Assembly: GCF_018449525.1 (NCBI RefSeq) | Contig: NZ_JAAVUS010000003.1 | Location: 434,001 to 498,000 of the forward strand | DNA: 64,000 nucleotides | DNA from: Bradyrhizobium sp. dw_78 | Lineage (GTDB): Bacteria > Pseudomonadota > Alphaproteobacteria > Rhizobiales > Xanthobacteraceae | Direction of reading: 5' to 3' | Shown: in pieces, positions 43,495 to 51,085 of the stretch | How the letters are laid out: every line of letters starts with the position of its first letter | Numbering within the stretch: position 1 is the first letter of the stretch | Made by a program: the position numbers and the translations under genes | The notes under the pieces: generated by a model | The model's database searches: none | The model's input: only the letters and a program-made list of their open reading frames with translations | Told to the model about the DNA's origin: nothing

Positions 43495-44463
43495 ATGTCA
43501 CAATCCACTCCTACCCGAGTCGTGTTGAGCCGGCGCGACGCTGTCCTTGCCGCTGCGGCCCTGTCGGTCCCGCTGGCGCTGCCTTCGGCGTCCGGCGCCG
43601 CAACGCCTTCCCATGCATCAACCGCAAAAGGAGCTACCTCGATGACCACGATCACGACCAAGGACGGCGCCAGGCTGTTCTACAAGGATTGGGGCAAGGG
43701 GCAGCCGATCGTCTTCTCTCACGGCTGGCCGCTCTCGTCGGACGCTTGGGACAATCAGATGCTGTTCTTCGGCCAGCACGGATACCGGGTCGTTGCCCAT
43801 GATCGCCGCAGCCATGGCCGCTCCGACCAGACCTGGGACGGCAACAACATGGATCAGTACGCCGACGACCTCGCTGAATTGATCGACAGGCTCGATCTCA
43901 GGAACATCGTCATGATCGGGCACTCGACCGGCGGCGGCGAGGTCGCACACTACATCGGCCGCCACGGCACCAGCCGGGTCGCGAAGGTGGTGCTGGTCGG
44001 CGCGGTGCCACCGCTGATGCTGAAGACGGCAGCCAATCCCGAAGGGACGCCGATCGACGTGTTCGACAATATCCGCAAGGGCACCGGCGGCGATCGCTCG
44101 CAGTTTTTCAAGGATCTGACCATGCCGTTCTACGGCTTCAATCGCAGCGGTGCGAAGGTGAATGAAGGGCTGCGCGACAGTTTCTGGCTGCAGGGCATGC
44201 AGGGAGGCGTCAAGGGGCAGTATGATTGCGTTCGCGAGTTCTCGGAAGTTGACTACACCGGCGACCTAAAAAAGATCGACAAGCCGACGCTGGTCATTCA
44301 CGGCTCCGACGACCAGATCGTGCCGATTCAGGCTTCGGCCGAGAAGACCGTCAAAATCGTCAAGGGTGCCCAGCTCAAAGTGTTTCCCGACGCCCCGCAC
44401 GGTCTCGCTCAAACGGAATCCGACAAGTTCAACGCGGAAGTGCTGGCCTTCATCAAGGCGTAG
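43495..44463 (+). CDS. Exported alpha/beta hydrolase, non-heme haloperoxidase type
   Basis: 322 residues. The N-terminus has a twin-arginine signal ([19 protein letters not shown]), so it is probably exported folded. The hydrolase domain starts [17 protein letters not shown] and contains the nucleophile elbow GHSTGGGE, the acid in HGSDDQIVP and the histidine in APHGLAQ, with SHGWPLSS as oxyanion region; this is the cofactor-free haloperoxidase/perhydrolase group. The typical cytosolic version starts near residue 50 ([12 protein letters not shown] at 43642), so the Tat leader is an addition. It is divergent from the OhrR-like regulator; a strong hairpin terminator follows. Confidence 0.88.
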   Translation: MSQSTPTRVVLSRRDAVLAAAALSVPLALPSASGAATPSHASTAKGATSMTTITTKDGARLFYKDWGKGQPIVFSHGWPLSSDAWDNQMLFFGQHGYRVVAHDRRSHGRSDQTWDGNNMDQYADDLAELIDRLDLRNIVMIGHSTGGGEVAHYIGRHGTSRVAKVVLVGAVPPLMLKTAANPEGTPIDVFDNIRKGTGGDRSQFFKDLTMPFYGFNRSGAKVNEGLRDSFWLQGMQGGVKGQYDCVREFSEVDYTGDLKKIDKPTLVIHGSDDQIVPIQASAEKTVKIVKGAQLKVFPDAPHGLAQTESDKFNAEVLAFIKA

Positions 44464-44505
44464 GGCGCGGATGCGCCTCTGGAAAGCGAACTTGCCTCCG
44501 ATAAA

Positions 44506-44539
44506 GAAGAGGGCCGGATCGATCGATCCGGCCCTCTTC
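44506..44539. terminator. Perfect 17-bp inverted repeat between convergent genes
   Basis: The two halves (44506-44522 and 44523-44539) are exact complements, with the core GGGCCGGATC/GATCCGGCCC and A/T-rich outer bases (GAAGA/TCTTC). It lies between the hydrolase gene (+) and the GST gene (-) and probably terminates both. Confidence 0.75.
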
Positions 44540-44556
44540 CTTGTCGTAAGGAAGCA

Positions 44557-45171
44557 TTACGCCGCGTGCAGCAGCCCTTCGGCCTTTAGCGCGGCCTGCA
44601 CGTTGGGCCGGGCCGCGACGCGGTCCTTGAAGGCCATCAGGTTTTTCATGCCGGAGACATCGATCTTCATGCGGTCCGCCCAGGCCAGCATCGTGAACAG
44701 GTAGCCGTCGGCGACCGTGAACTGCTTGCCCATCAGATAATCGCGGCCGGCCAGCTGGGAGTCGGCATATTTGAACTTACCGGTGATACGATCGGCGAAG
44801 AACTTCTTCACTTCATCCGGAATCGCCGGATTGAACAGCGGGCTGAAATTCTTGTGCAACTCGCTGGTGGTGAAGTTCAGCCATTCCAGCATCTTGTAGC
44901 GCTCGTCGGTGCCGTGGGCGGGCGCAAGATTCTTGCCCGCCGCCTTGTCGGCGATGATCTGAACGATCACCGGCCCTTCGGTCACCAGTTCGCCGCTGTC
45001 CAGCATCAGCGCCGGCACCTGGCTTTTCGGATTGATGGTGGCGAAATCCTCGCCGTTTTCGGTTGTTTTCGCCCTGAGGTCGACCTTCACGAGTTCGTGG
45101 GCGAGGCCGGCTTCATGCAGCGCAATGTGGGGCGAGAGCGAGCAGGCGCCGGGCGCATAATAGAGTTTCAT
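44557..45171 (-). CDS. Glutathione S-transferase (bacterial beta class)
   Basis: A 204-residue cytosolic transferase. The N-terminal thioredoxin-like domain has MKLYYAPGACSLSPHIALHE with Cys10, characteristic of the beta class, KSQVPAL with the cis-proline and LVTEGPVIVQII. The all-helical C-terminal domain has LMGKQFTVADGYLFTML, the N-capping/hydrophobic staple region. It conjugates or reduces electrophiles and disulfides using glutathione. It is divergent from a MarR regulator with inverted repeats between them. The ATG at 45171 follows GGAAGG. Confidence 0.92.
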   Translation of the reverse strand: MKLYYAPGACSLSPHIALHEAGLAHELVKVDLRAKTTENGEDFATINPKSQVPALMLDSGELVTEGPVIVQIIADKAAGKNLAPAHGTDERYKMLEWLNFTTSELHKNFSPLFNPAIPDEVKKFFADRITGKFKYADSQLAGRDYLMGKQFTVADGYLFTMLAWADRMKIDVSGMKNLMAFKDRVAARPNVQAALKAEGLLHAA

Positions 45172-45232
45172 CGGGCTTTCCTTCCGTGGACGTGGGTTGT
45201 CGGAGACCGGGGGCGAGCGAATGCCGGAGCGA

Positions 45233-45280
45233 CTAAATGCAGATACCTGGAATAGTCAAGATTGATGCAGCTGCATTTAG
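45233..45280. promoter_or_regulatory. Operator-like inverted repeats between GST and MarR genes
   Basis: CTAAATGCAG (45233-45242) and its exact complement CTGCATTTAG (45271-45280) flank 28 bp. The right arm also lies in a perfect palindrome ATGCAGCTGCAT (45265-45276). This is a plausible MarR operator controlling both divergent genes, at 62 bp from the GST start and 39 bp from the MarR start. Confidence 0.6.
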
Positions 45281-45318
45281 TGCGGTACACTTAGCCCTAT
45301 GAATTTACGGACCGGACC

Positions 45319-45807
45319 ATGAAGCGCAAACCGTCAACCGAAGCGACCGCCGCCTGGATTCGCCTGATGCGGGTCCAGAGCCGGGTGCTGGATGCGGTCG
45401 AGCAGGAGTTGAAGAAGGCCGGTTTCCCGCCGCTGGCCTGGTATGAGGCGTTGTTCGAACTGTCGCGCGCGCCCGCGGGCGAGATGCGGCCGGTTGAACT
45501 GGAACGGCAAATGCTGATACCGCAATATTCGGCGTCGCGGCTGATCGACCGGCTGGTGGACGAGGGGCTCGCGGTTCGCCGCGAATGCAAGATCGACAAG
45601 CGCGGCCAGTTCGTCGAGATCACCGAAGCCGGACGCGAGCTGCAAAGGAAGATGGGGACCGCCTATTCGGCCGCGATCGAAAAGCATGTCGGTTCGAAAC
45701 TGTCCGATGCGGACGCCGTGAAACTTTGCGGCCTGCTTGACCGCCTGGGCTGTACGTGTGACGACGCCGCGGTGCTCGCCGCCAGAGACGGCGTGGCCGT
45801 CCGATGA
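45319..45807 (+). CDS. MarR-family transcriptional regulator
   Basis: 162 residues with the MarR winged helix: PVELERQMLIPQYSASRLIDRLVDEGL as recognition region and RRECKIDKRGQFVEITEAG as the wing. Cysteines near the C-terminus (KLCGLLDRLGCTC) could serve redox sensing, but this is only suggestive. Its divergent partner is a glutathione S-transferase, so it probably responds to an electrophile or phenolic compound and represses that gene. The start ATG has a weak GGACC Shine-Dalgarno. Confidence 0.9.
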   Translation: MKRKPSTEATAAWIRLMRVQSRVLDAVEQELKKAGFPPLAWYEALFELSRAPAGEMRPVELERQMLIPQYSASRLIDRLVDEGLAVRRECKIDKRGQFVEITEAGRELQRKMGTAYSAAIEKHVGSKLSDADAVKLCGLLDRLGCTCDDAAVLAARDGVAVR

Positions 45808-45903
45808 TATTGTTCCTGTATTTCGCATCTCCGGGCCGCTCGGTTTGGGGATATATCCGACACCGTGCGCGTTCGGTCGAAGCGCCTTTCATCCGGAATT
45901 CGT

Positions 45904-47274
45904 ATGGCGCGTGACCAGATCGATATGACGCCGCTGCAATCGCGCGACGAATTGGTTGCGTGGCTGGAAGCTGGCGTAAAACCCCCATCCGAATTCCGGA
46001 TCGGCACCGAGCACGAGAAAACGCCGTTCACGCTTGAGGGCCATCATCCGGTCGCCTATGAGGGCGCGCGCGGCATCGGCGCGCTGCTGGACGGCATGAA
46101 GCTTCTGCTCGGCTGGGAGCCGATCATGGAGCACGGCAATATCATCGGTCTCTACGACGTCACCGGCGGCGGTGCGATTTCGCTCGAACCGGGCGGACAA
46201 TTCGAATTGTCGGGCGCGCCGGTCGAGACCGTGCATCAAACCCAGTCCGAATTGATGGCGCATCTGGCGCAGGTGCGCGAGATCGCCTCGCCGCTCGGCA
46301 TCGGATTTCTCGGACTCGGCATGACGCCGTCATGGTCGCGGTCGCAGATCCCGGCGATGCCGAAGGGCCGCTATAAGATCATGACCCGCTACATGCCGAA
46401 GGTCGGCAAATACGGCCTCGACATGATGTACCGGACCTGCACGGTGCAGACTAATCTCGACTTCTCCTCGGAAGCCGACATGGTCAAGAAGCTCAGGGTG
46501 TCGGTGGCGCTACAGCCGGTTGCCACCGCGCTGTTCGCCAATTCGCCGTTTACCGAGGGCAAGCCCAACGGCTTCCTGTCGTTCCGTTCCGAGATCTGGC
46601 GCGACACCGACAACGCGCGCGCCGGCATGATCCCCTGGGCGTTCGAGCCCGGCATGGGGTTCGAGCGCTGGGTCGATTATGCGCTCGACGTGCCGATGTA
46701 TTTCGTCAAGCGCGGCGACGATTATATCGACGTCGCGGGGTCCTCGTTCCGCGATTTCTTCGAAGGCAAGAATCCCGCATTGCCCGGCGAGCGTCCGACG
46801 CTGTCGGATTGGGCCAACCACCTTTCGACGATTTTCCCCGAGGTGCGGTTGAAGCGTTACCTGGAAATGCGCGGTGCCGACGGCGTGCCGTGGCGACGGC
46901 TGCCGGCGCTGTCCGCGTTCTGGGTCGGCCTGCTCTATGATCAGACCAGCCTCGATGCGGCGTGGGATATCGTCAAGCACTGGAACGCCCATGAACGCCA
47001 GGCGTTGCGCGACGATGTCCCGCGCCTGGGCTTCAAGGCCCGGATCCGGAGCCGCTATCTGTTCGAAATCGCCCGGGAATGCGTGACGCTGTCGCATTCG
47101 GGCCTGCGGCGGCGCGGCCGGATCGATCAGTTCGGCCGCGACGAAAGCCGTCACATCGAGCCGCTGGAGCAAACGATCGATTGCGGGCACAGCCCCGCCG
47201 AGGAGCTGCTGGAGAAATTCCATGGGCCCTGGAAAGGCTCGGTGGAACCGGCCTATGAGGAATACGCTTTCTAG
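45904..47274 (+). CDS. gshA: Glutamate-cysteine ligase
   Basis: The first step of glutathione synthesis, joining glutamate and cysteine with ATP. At 456 residues it belongs to the plant/alphaproteobacterial (GCS2-like) class. Visible segments include FRIGTEHEKTPF, GGGAISLEPGGQFELSG, MYRTCTVQTNLDF and EIWRDTDNARAGM. The frame opens at GTG 45865, but ATG 45904 (MARDQIDMTPLQSRDEL) gives the usual N-terminus. It lies next to the MarR/GST pair, so glutathione synthesis and use are clustered. A family B repeat lies after the stop. Confidence 0.93.
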   Translation: MARDQIDMTPLQSRDELVAWLEAGVKPPSEFRIGTEHEKTPFTLEGHHPVAYEGARGIGALLDGMKLLLGWEPIMEHGNIIGLYDVTGGGAISLEPGGQFELSGAPVETVHQTQSELMAHLAQVREIASPLGIGFLGLGMTPSWSRSQIPAMPKGRYKIMTRYMPKVGKYGLDMMYRTCTVQTNLDFSSEADMVKKLRVSVALQPVATALFANSPFTEGKPNGFLSFRSEIWRDTDNARAGMIPWAFEPGMGFERWVDYALDVPMYFVKRGDDYIDVAGSSFRDFFEGKNPALPGERPTLSDWANHLSTIFPEVRLKRYLEMRGADGVPWRRLPALSAFWVGLLYDQTSLDAAWDIVKHWNAHERQALRDDVPRLGFKARIRSRYLFEIARECVTLSHSGLRRRGRIDQFGRDESRHIEPLEQTIDCGHSPAEELLEKFHGPWKGSVEPAYEEYAF

Positions 47275-47318
47275 TTGGATTTTTCTTCAAATCGTTATCC
47301 AGCTCCAACTTTCTGTTT

Positions 47319-47395
47319 GAGCATGATCTTCCTGTGCAAACGCGTTCCGCGTTGGTCGCGGGGGAAAACCGGTTTCCACTTTTCCGGGTCATGCT
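47319..47395. repeat. Intergenic repeat, family B (GAGCATGATC ... TCATGCT)
   Basis: Begins GAGCATGATCTTCC, ends GGTCATGCT; the outer arms AGCATGA and TCATGCT pair. The inner part contains GGGGAAAACCGGTTTCCAC. It separates gshA from the convergent TetR gene and may act as a bidirectional terminator. Confidence 0.7.
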
Positions 47396-47437
47396 TCAGG
47401 TGGCGCGGACGAAGCAGGTCTCCCGGCGAGGGGCCGC

Positions 47438-48109
47438 CTATCGGACGGTTCCGATGCCGGCCAGGATGAGGTCGATGCCGGCCAGGAATTGCTCGCGGTC
47501 GTCGTGTTCGCGCAGCTGCATCGCCACCCGATGCACGAACGGATACTCCACAGGGTCGAGCTGCATCCACCGCGTAGCAACGGCTGCCAGGAAGGCCGAT
47601 CGATCCGTCTCGTGCGCGTGCAGGCGAGCGTTCGCGGCGTTCTGTCCGGCGACGCCGAGGATGTAGTTCACGAGTGCGGACGCGGAGTCGAATTGCGCTT
47701 GTTCGGGGACGCCGAGCGCCTGGAGCCGCCCGCCGATGCTTTCTAAAATCTGCAGCATCGCGGACCGCCACGGCTCACGGAACAGCTGGGCGCCCACCCA
47801 GGGGTGCGCATCGATCGCATCGAATACCCCGAGGGCAATGGTTCGGATCGCCTCCTGCGGCTCCGCAGCACCGACCACCTCGGCCATGACACGGGCGACG
47901 ACGTCGTCGGTGGCCGCCGCGAGCAGATCGTTCTTGTCGGCGACGTGCCAGTAGATCGCCCCGCTCCCTGTTGCCAGGCGAGCTGCGAGCGCGCGGAAGG
48001 TCAGGGCGCTCTCGCCGTCGGTATCGAGGATTTCGATCGCCGCCTCGACGATCCGCTCCTTCGAGAGCGCGTCCGTGCGCCGTTCGGTCCGCTGAGTCTT
48101 GGTCGCCAT
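47438..48109 (-). CDS. TetR-family regulator (TetR_C-type)
   Basis: About 223 residues. The helix-turn-helix is LTFRALAARLATGSGAIYWHVADKNDLL, with WHV instead of the common YYHF, as in the TetR/TetR_C subgroup that binds drugs; a helical ligand domain follows (EPQEAIRTIALGVFDAID onward). The frame is open to 48145, but that start would put the operator palindrome inside the coding region, so 48109 (or 48118) is preferred. It is divergent from a flavin monooxygenase gene and almost certainly controls it. Confidence 0.88.
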   Translation of the reverse strand: MATKTQRTERRTDALSKERIVEAAIEILDTDGESALTFRALAARLATGSGAIYWHVADKNDLLAAATDDVVARVMAEVVGAAEPQEAIRTIALGVFDAIDAHPWVGAQLFREPWRSAMLQILESIGGRLQALGVPEQAQFDSASALVNYILGVAGQNAANARLHAHETDRSAFLAAVATRWMQLDPVEYPFVHRVAMQLREHDDREQFLAGIDLILAGIGTVR

Positions 48110-48128
48110 AGGCACCATCTTGACATGA

Positions 48129-48170
48129 TTGGAACGTTGTTCCAATGTTTATTTATGGAACGGCATTCCA
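48129..48170. promoter_or_regulatory. Tandem TetR operator palindromes
   Basis: Two related inverted repeats: TTGGAACGTTGTTCCAA (48129-48145, 7-bp arms) and TGGAACGGCATTCCA (48156-48170). Their centres are 26 bp apart, between the TetR start and the monooxygenase start at 48193. The shared half-site is TGGAA. Confidence 0.75.
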
Positions 48171-48192
48171 ATCCACCTTTCAAAGGAATCCG

Positions 48193-49338
48193 ATGATGAC
48201 ACCGGTCACGATCGTCGGCGCGGGCCTCGGCGGCCTCACCCTCGCACGCGTTCTCCACGTCCACGGCATCCCCGCGACGATCTACGAGGCGGAGTCCTCG
48301 GCTGAGACCCGCACCCAGGGCGGACAGCTCGATATCCACGAGCACAACGGGCAGCTCGCACTCAAGGCAGCAGGTCTGTTCGACGAGTTCCGCGCGATCA
48401 TCCACGAGGGTGGCGCGGCGACGCGCGGGGTCGACCAGCACGGCACGGTACTGCTCGACCAGCCCGACGATGGCGCCGGTAGGCGTCCCGAGGTGCTTCG
48501 GGGCGATCTGCGGCGGATTCTCCTCGACTCCCTGCCTGCGGAGACGATCCGGTGGGGAAAGAAGCTCACCGGCGTCGCGGCGCTCGGCGACGGCCGGCAC
48601 AGGCTGGCGTTCGCAGACGGGTCCAGCGTCTGTACCGAACTCCTCGTGGGTGCGGACGGCGCCTGGTCGAAGGTCCGGCCACTGCTCTCGGCCGCCAAGC
48701 CCGAATATGTCGGTACGTCGTTCATCGAGACCTACCTGTACAACGCCGACGAGCGGCACGCCGCGGCGGCCGAAGCGGTCGGCGGCGGCGCACTGTTCGC
48801 GTTTGCCCCGGGAAAGGGGATCGTCGCGCACCGGGAGGCGGGGGGCGTTCTTCACACCTATGTGGAGTTGAGCCGCCCCGCCGAGTGGTTCGCCGGCATC
48901 GATTTCGACGCCGCCGCCGCGACGGCTCGAATAGCGGCCGAATTCGACGGATGGGCGCCGGCGCTCACCGCACTGATCACCGACGGCGACACCCCGCCGA
49001 TCCTGCGCATGATCCACGCGCTCCCGGACCGGCACCGATGGGGCCGCGTATCCGGGGTGACGCTCCTCGGTGATGCCGCGCACCTGATGCCGCCGTCCGG
49101 CGAGGGCGCGAACTTGGCGATGTTCGACGGCGCCGAACTTGGGAATGCGATCGCCGCGCACCCTGGCGACATCGAAGCGGCACTCACCGTTTACGAAGAG
49201 GCCATGTTCCCCCGCAGCGAGTCGGAAGCCGCAGATGCGCGCCTGACCCTGGAACTCTGCCTCGGCGACCGCGCACCGTTCGGACTCATCGACTTCTTCA
49301 AAGGCGCGCTCATGGGGCAGCACAAAAGCAAGCCTTGA
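48193..49338 (+). CDS. FAD-dependent monooxygenase (Tet(X)/aromatic hydroxylase-like)
   Basis: 381 residues. The class A flavoprotein monooxygenase pattern is complete: an N-terminal dinucleotide fold VTIVGAGLGGLTLARVL, the DG motif in VGADGAWSKVRP, and the GD motif LLGDAAHLMPPSGEGANLA that contacts FAD and NAD(P)H. The closest described enzymes hydroxylate tetracyclines or aromatic compounds; the substrate here is unknown. ATG 48193 (or 48196) is set by AAAGGA; the longer frame from 48145 would overlap the operators. With its divergent TetR gene it looks like a self-contained, inducible detoxification pair. Confidence 0.88.
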   Translation: MMTPVTIVGAGLGGLTLARVLHVHGIPATIYEAESSAETRTQGGQLDIHEHNGQLALKAAGLFDEFRAIIHEGGAATRGVDQHGTVLLDQPDDGAGRRPEVLRGDLRRILLDSLPAETIRWGKKLTGVAALGDGRHRLAFADGSSVCTELLVGADGAWSKVRPLLSAAKPEYVGTSFIETYLYNADERHAAAAEAVGGGALFAFAPGKGIVAHREAGGVLHTYVELSRPAEWFAGIDFDAAAATARIAAEFDGWAPALTALITDGDTPPILRMIHALPDRHRWGRVSGVTLLGDAAHLMPPSGEGANLAMFDGAELGNAIAAHPGDIEAALTVYEEAMFPRSESEAADARLTLELCLGDRAPFGLIDFFKGALMGQHKSKP

Positions 49339-49385
49339 ATCGACCGCCCGGCCCGGCGTCAACCAATTCGTCCGCGCCGGCTATC

Positions 49386-49487
49386 GCGTTTTCGCGCGAA
49401 GCGGATTCCGGTTCGCGTGAAGAAAGCGCGTCAAAACAGAATGTTAGAGCCCGGCTCTGATTCAGCCAGAATCCGATAAGGCTCTGG
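49386..49487 (+). repeat. Dispersed palindromic repeat, family A, copy 5 (long form)
   Basis: GCGTTTTCGCGCGAAGCGGA ... TTCGCGTGAAGAAAGCGCGTC, then a second part with AGAGCCCGGCTCTGATTCAG and GATAAGGCTCTGG. This is the same two-part layout as the 37051 copy, with more mismatches. Confidence 0.75.
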
Positions 49488-49518
49488 CTCGAGAGTCGTT
49501 CATCTGCCGTACAGGTTG

Positions 49519-50133
49519 ATGGCGATCAAATGGCAGGGGCTAATCGCGGTCCGGTCCAGAAAATTGAAAGCGTCGCGAATGTTGGGAGGCCGCCTGCTCA
49601 GGGCGTGTTTGGTGATATCCGTTTTTTCGGTGGCCATCGCGATCACGCGGCCGGCACAAGCCCAGGCCAATTTCGATCGTCCGGGCGGCGATTATCAGAA
49701 TTCGCCGGTTGCGTCGGGAGATCCGGTGGACTGCGCGTTGGCGTGCGAGCGCGACCGGCGCTGCCGGTCGTGGAGCTTCAGCTATCCGACGGAGATCGCG
49801 GGCAGCGCGCAGTGCTGGCTGAAGAACAGCGTGCCGGCGCGGGTGTCGGATAATTGCTGCATTTCCGGCGTGCGCGGCGCCGGTGTGGTCGAGCCGCGCA
49901 ATGGCGGCATCGAAACCTCGATCGACCGCGCCGGCGGCGATTACCGCAGTTTCGACCTCAAGAGCGGCGAGGGCGACGAGGCCTGCAAGCTGGCCTGTAC
50001 CGCCGACAACAAATGCCGCGCCTGGACCTATGCGCGTCCGGCCTATGTCGGACGGCAGGCACATTGCTTCCTGAAAAAGGAAATCAAGCCGCCACGGCGC
50101 CGGCCCGGATTCATCTCGGGCGTGGTGCGGTAG
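49519..50133 (+). CDS. Exported protein with two PAN/Apple-like domains
   Basis: About 204 residues. A hydrophobic export signal (LLRACLVISVFSVAIAITRPAQAQA) is followed by two similar cysteine-containing domains: NFDRPGGDYQ..CALACERDRRCRSWSF..CWLKNSVP and SIDRAGGDYR..CKLACTADNKCRAWTY..CFLKKEIK. This is the PAN/Apple fold, used for protein or carbohydrate binding. The location is probably periplasmic or surface. The start is uncertain: TTG 49516, ATG 49519 or ATG 49579, the last placing the signal peptide closest to the N-terminus. It is a single gene between two repeats. Confidence 0.82.
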   Translation: MAIKWQGLIAVRSRKLKASRMLGGRLLRACLVISVFSVAIAITRPAQAQANFDRPGGDYQNSPVASGDPVDCALACERDRRCRSWSFSYPTEIAGSAQCWLKNSVPARVSDNCCISGVRGAGVVEPRNGGIETSIDRAGGDYRSFDLKSGEGDEACKLACTADNKCRAWTYARPAYVGRQAHCFLKKEIKPPRRRPGFISGVVR

Positions 50134-50145
50134 CCGTCCCGTTTG

Positions 50146-50265
50146 CGTCATTCCGGGATGGTCCCAACGGGTCCGCGCACAGCGCGGCCCAGATCTTGGG
50201 ATGCGCAATCGCACATCGGGGAATCTCGAGATTCCGATCGCCGCCTCGCGTCGTCCGGAATGACG
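50146..50265. repeat. Palindromic intergenic repeat, family C, copy 3
   Basis: CGTCATTCCGGGATGGTCCC at the left and GTCGTCCGGAATGACG at the right form complementary ends. Internal stems include GGGTCCGCGC and CGAGATTCCGATC-type segments. It lies between the PAN-protein gene and the end of lepB. Confidence 0.75.
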
Positions 50266-50314
50266 ACGATGCTTAACGGTTGCTACGATTGAGCCGCGTG
50301 GTCACGGCTGCGCT

Positions 50315-51085
50315 TCAATGCACCGCGGTGAAGAACCGCGCGAGGCGAAAACCGGATAGCCAGGTCCATACCGGCTGGCCGCGGATGCCGAGATCCCACG
50401 ATCCGACCACGGCGTCGGCGCGGCCGACCAGGTCGTCCACCGGCAATAATCCGACGCCGCCGTCCCGGACCGAAACGCGGCTGTCGGCCGAGTTGTCGCG
50501 GTTGTCGCCCATCACAAACAGCCGCCCCGCCGGCACCGTCACTTCGGGCGTGTTGTCGAGGCGGCCATTGTCGTAGAGCTTGAACATCTTGTGGCTGACG
50601 CCGCCCGGCAGCGTCTCGATGTAGCGGCGCGCCGGCTCGGTGCCGCCATTGTCGTCCTCGGCCTCGTCGAGGCCGTCCGGCTTCAACTCCGCGGCGCGGT
50701 CGTTGATGAAAAGCTGGCCCTGCCGCATCTGGATGCGGTCGCCGGGCAGCCCGATGACCCGCTTGACCCAGGCCTGCGAGCGGTCGCCGGGCCAGCGGAA
50801 CACCACGACATCGCCGCGCTTGGGCAATGCCCCGAACAGGCGTCCGGTTTCGGGCAGCGTGATCTGGATCGGCAGCGACGCGTCGCTATAGCCGTAAGGA
50901 AATTTCGAGGCCAGCAGCGCATCGCCGATCATCAGCGTCGGCTCCATCGAGCCCGACGGCACGTAAAACGGCTCGGCGATGGCGCCCTTCGCCAGGAAAA
51001 CGATCAGCACGATCGCTACCAGTTGGAGGGCCTGATCGAGCCAGGTGCTGGCCTTTGCCGGGGCCGATATCTTGTCAACGCTCAT
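50315..51085 (-). CDS. lepB: Signal peptidase I
   Basis: Cleaves signal peptides at the outer face of the inner membrane. 256 residues: one membrane anchor (about 17-38), then the catalytic serine in VPSGSMEPTLMIGD (Ser46) and the general-base lysine in WVKRVIGLPGD (Lys108), with box E VMGDNRDNSADSR near the end. The ATG at 51085 overlaps the tldD stop by 4 bp; the open frame beyond it is within tldD. Alphaproteobacteria often carry more than one lepB; this is the copy linked to tldD, not the usual one next to rnc. Confidence 0.93.
   Translation of the reverse strand: MSVDKISAPAKASTWLDQALQLVAIVLIVFLAKGAIAEPFYVPSGSMEPTLMIGDALLASKFPYGYSDASLPIQITLPETGRLFGALPKRGDVVVFRWPGDRSQAWVKRVIGLPGDRIQMRQGQLFINDRAAELKPDGLDEAEDDNGGTEPARRYIETLPGGVSHKMFKLYDNGRLDNTPEVTVPAGRLFVMGDNRDNSADSRVSVRDGGVGLLPVDDLVGRADAVVGSWDLGIRGQPVWTWLSGFRLARFFTAVH

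Noticed and set aside
48001..49362. Minus-strand open frame (453 codons) opposite the flavin monooxygenase
   Set aside because: It overlaps both the operator region and a gene with intact FAD motifs; its translation has no domain.
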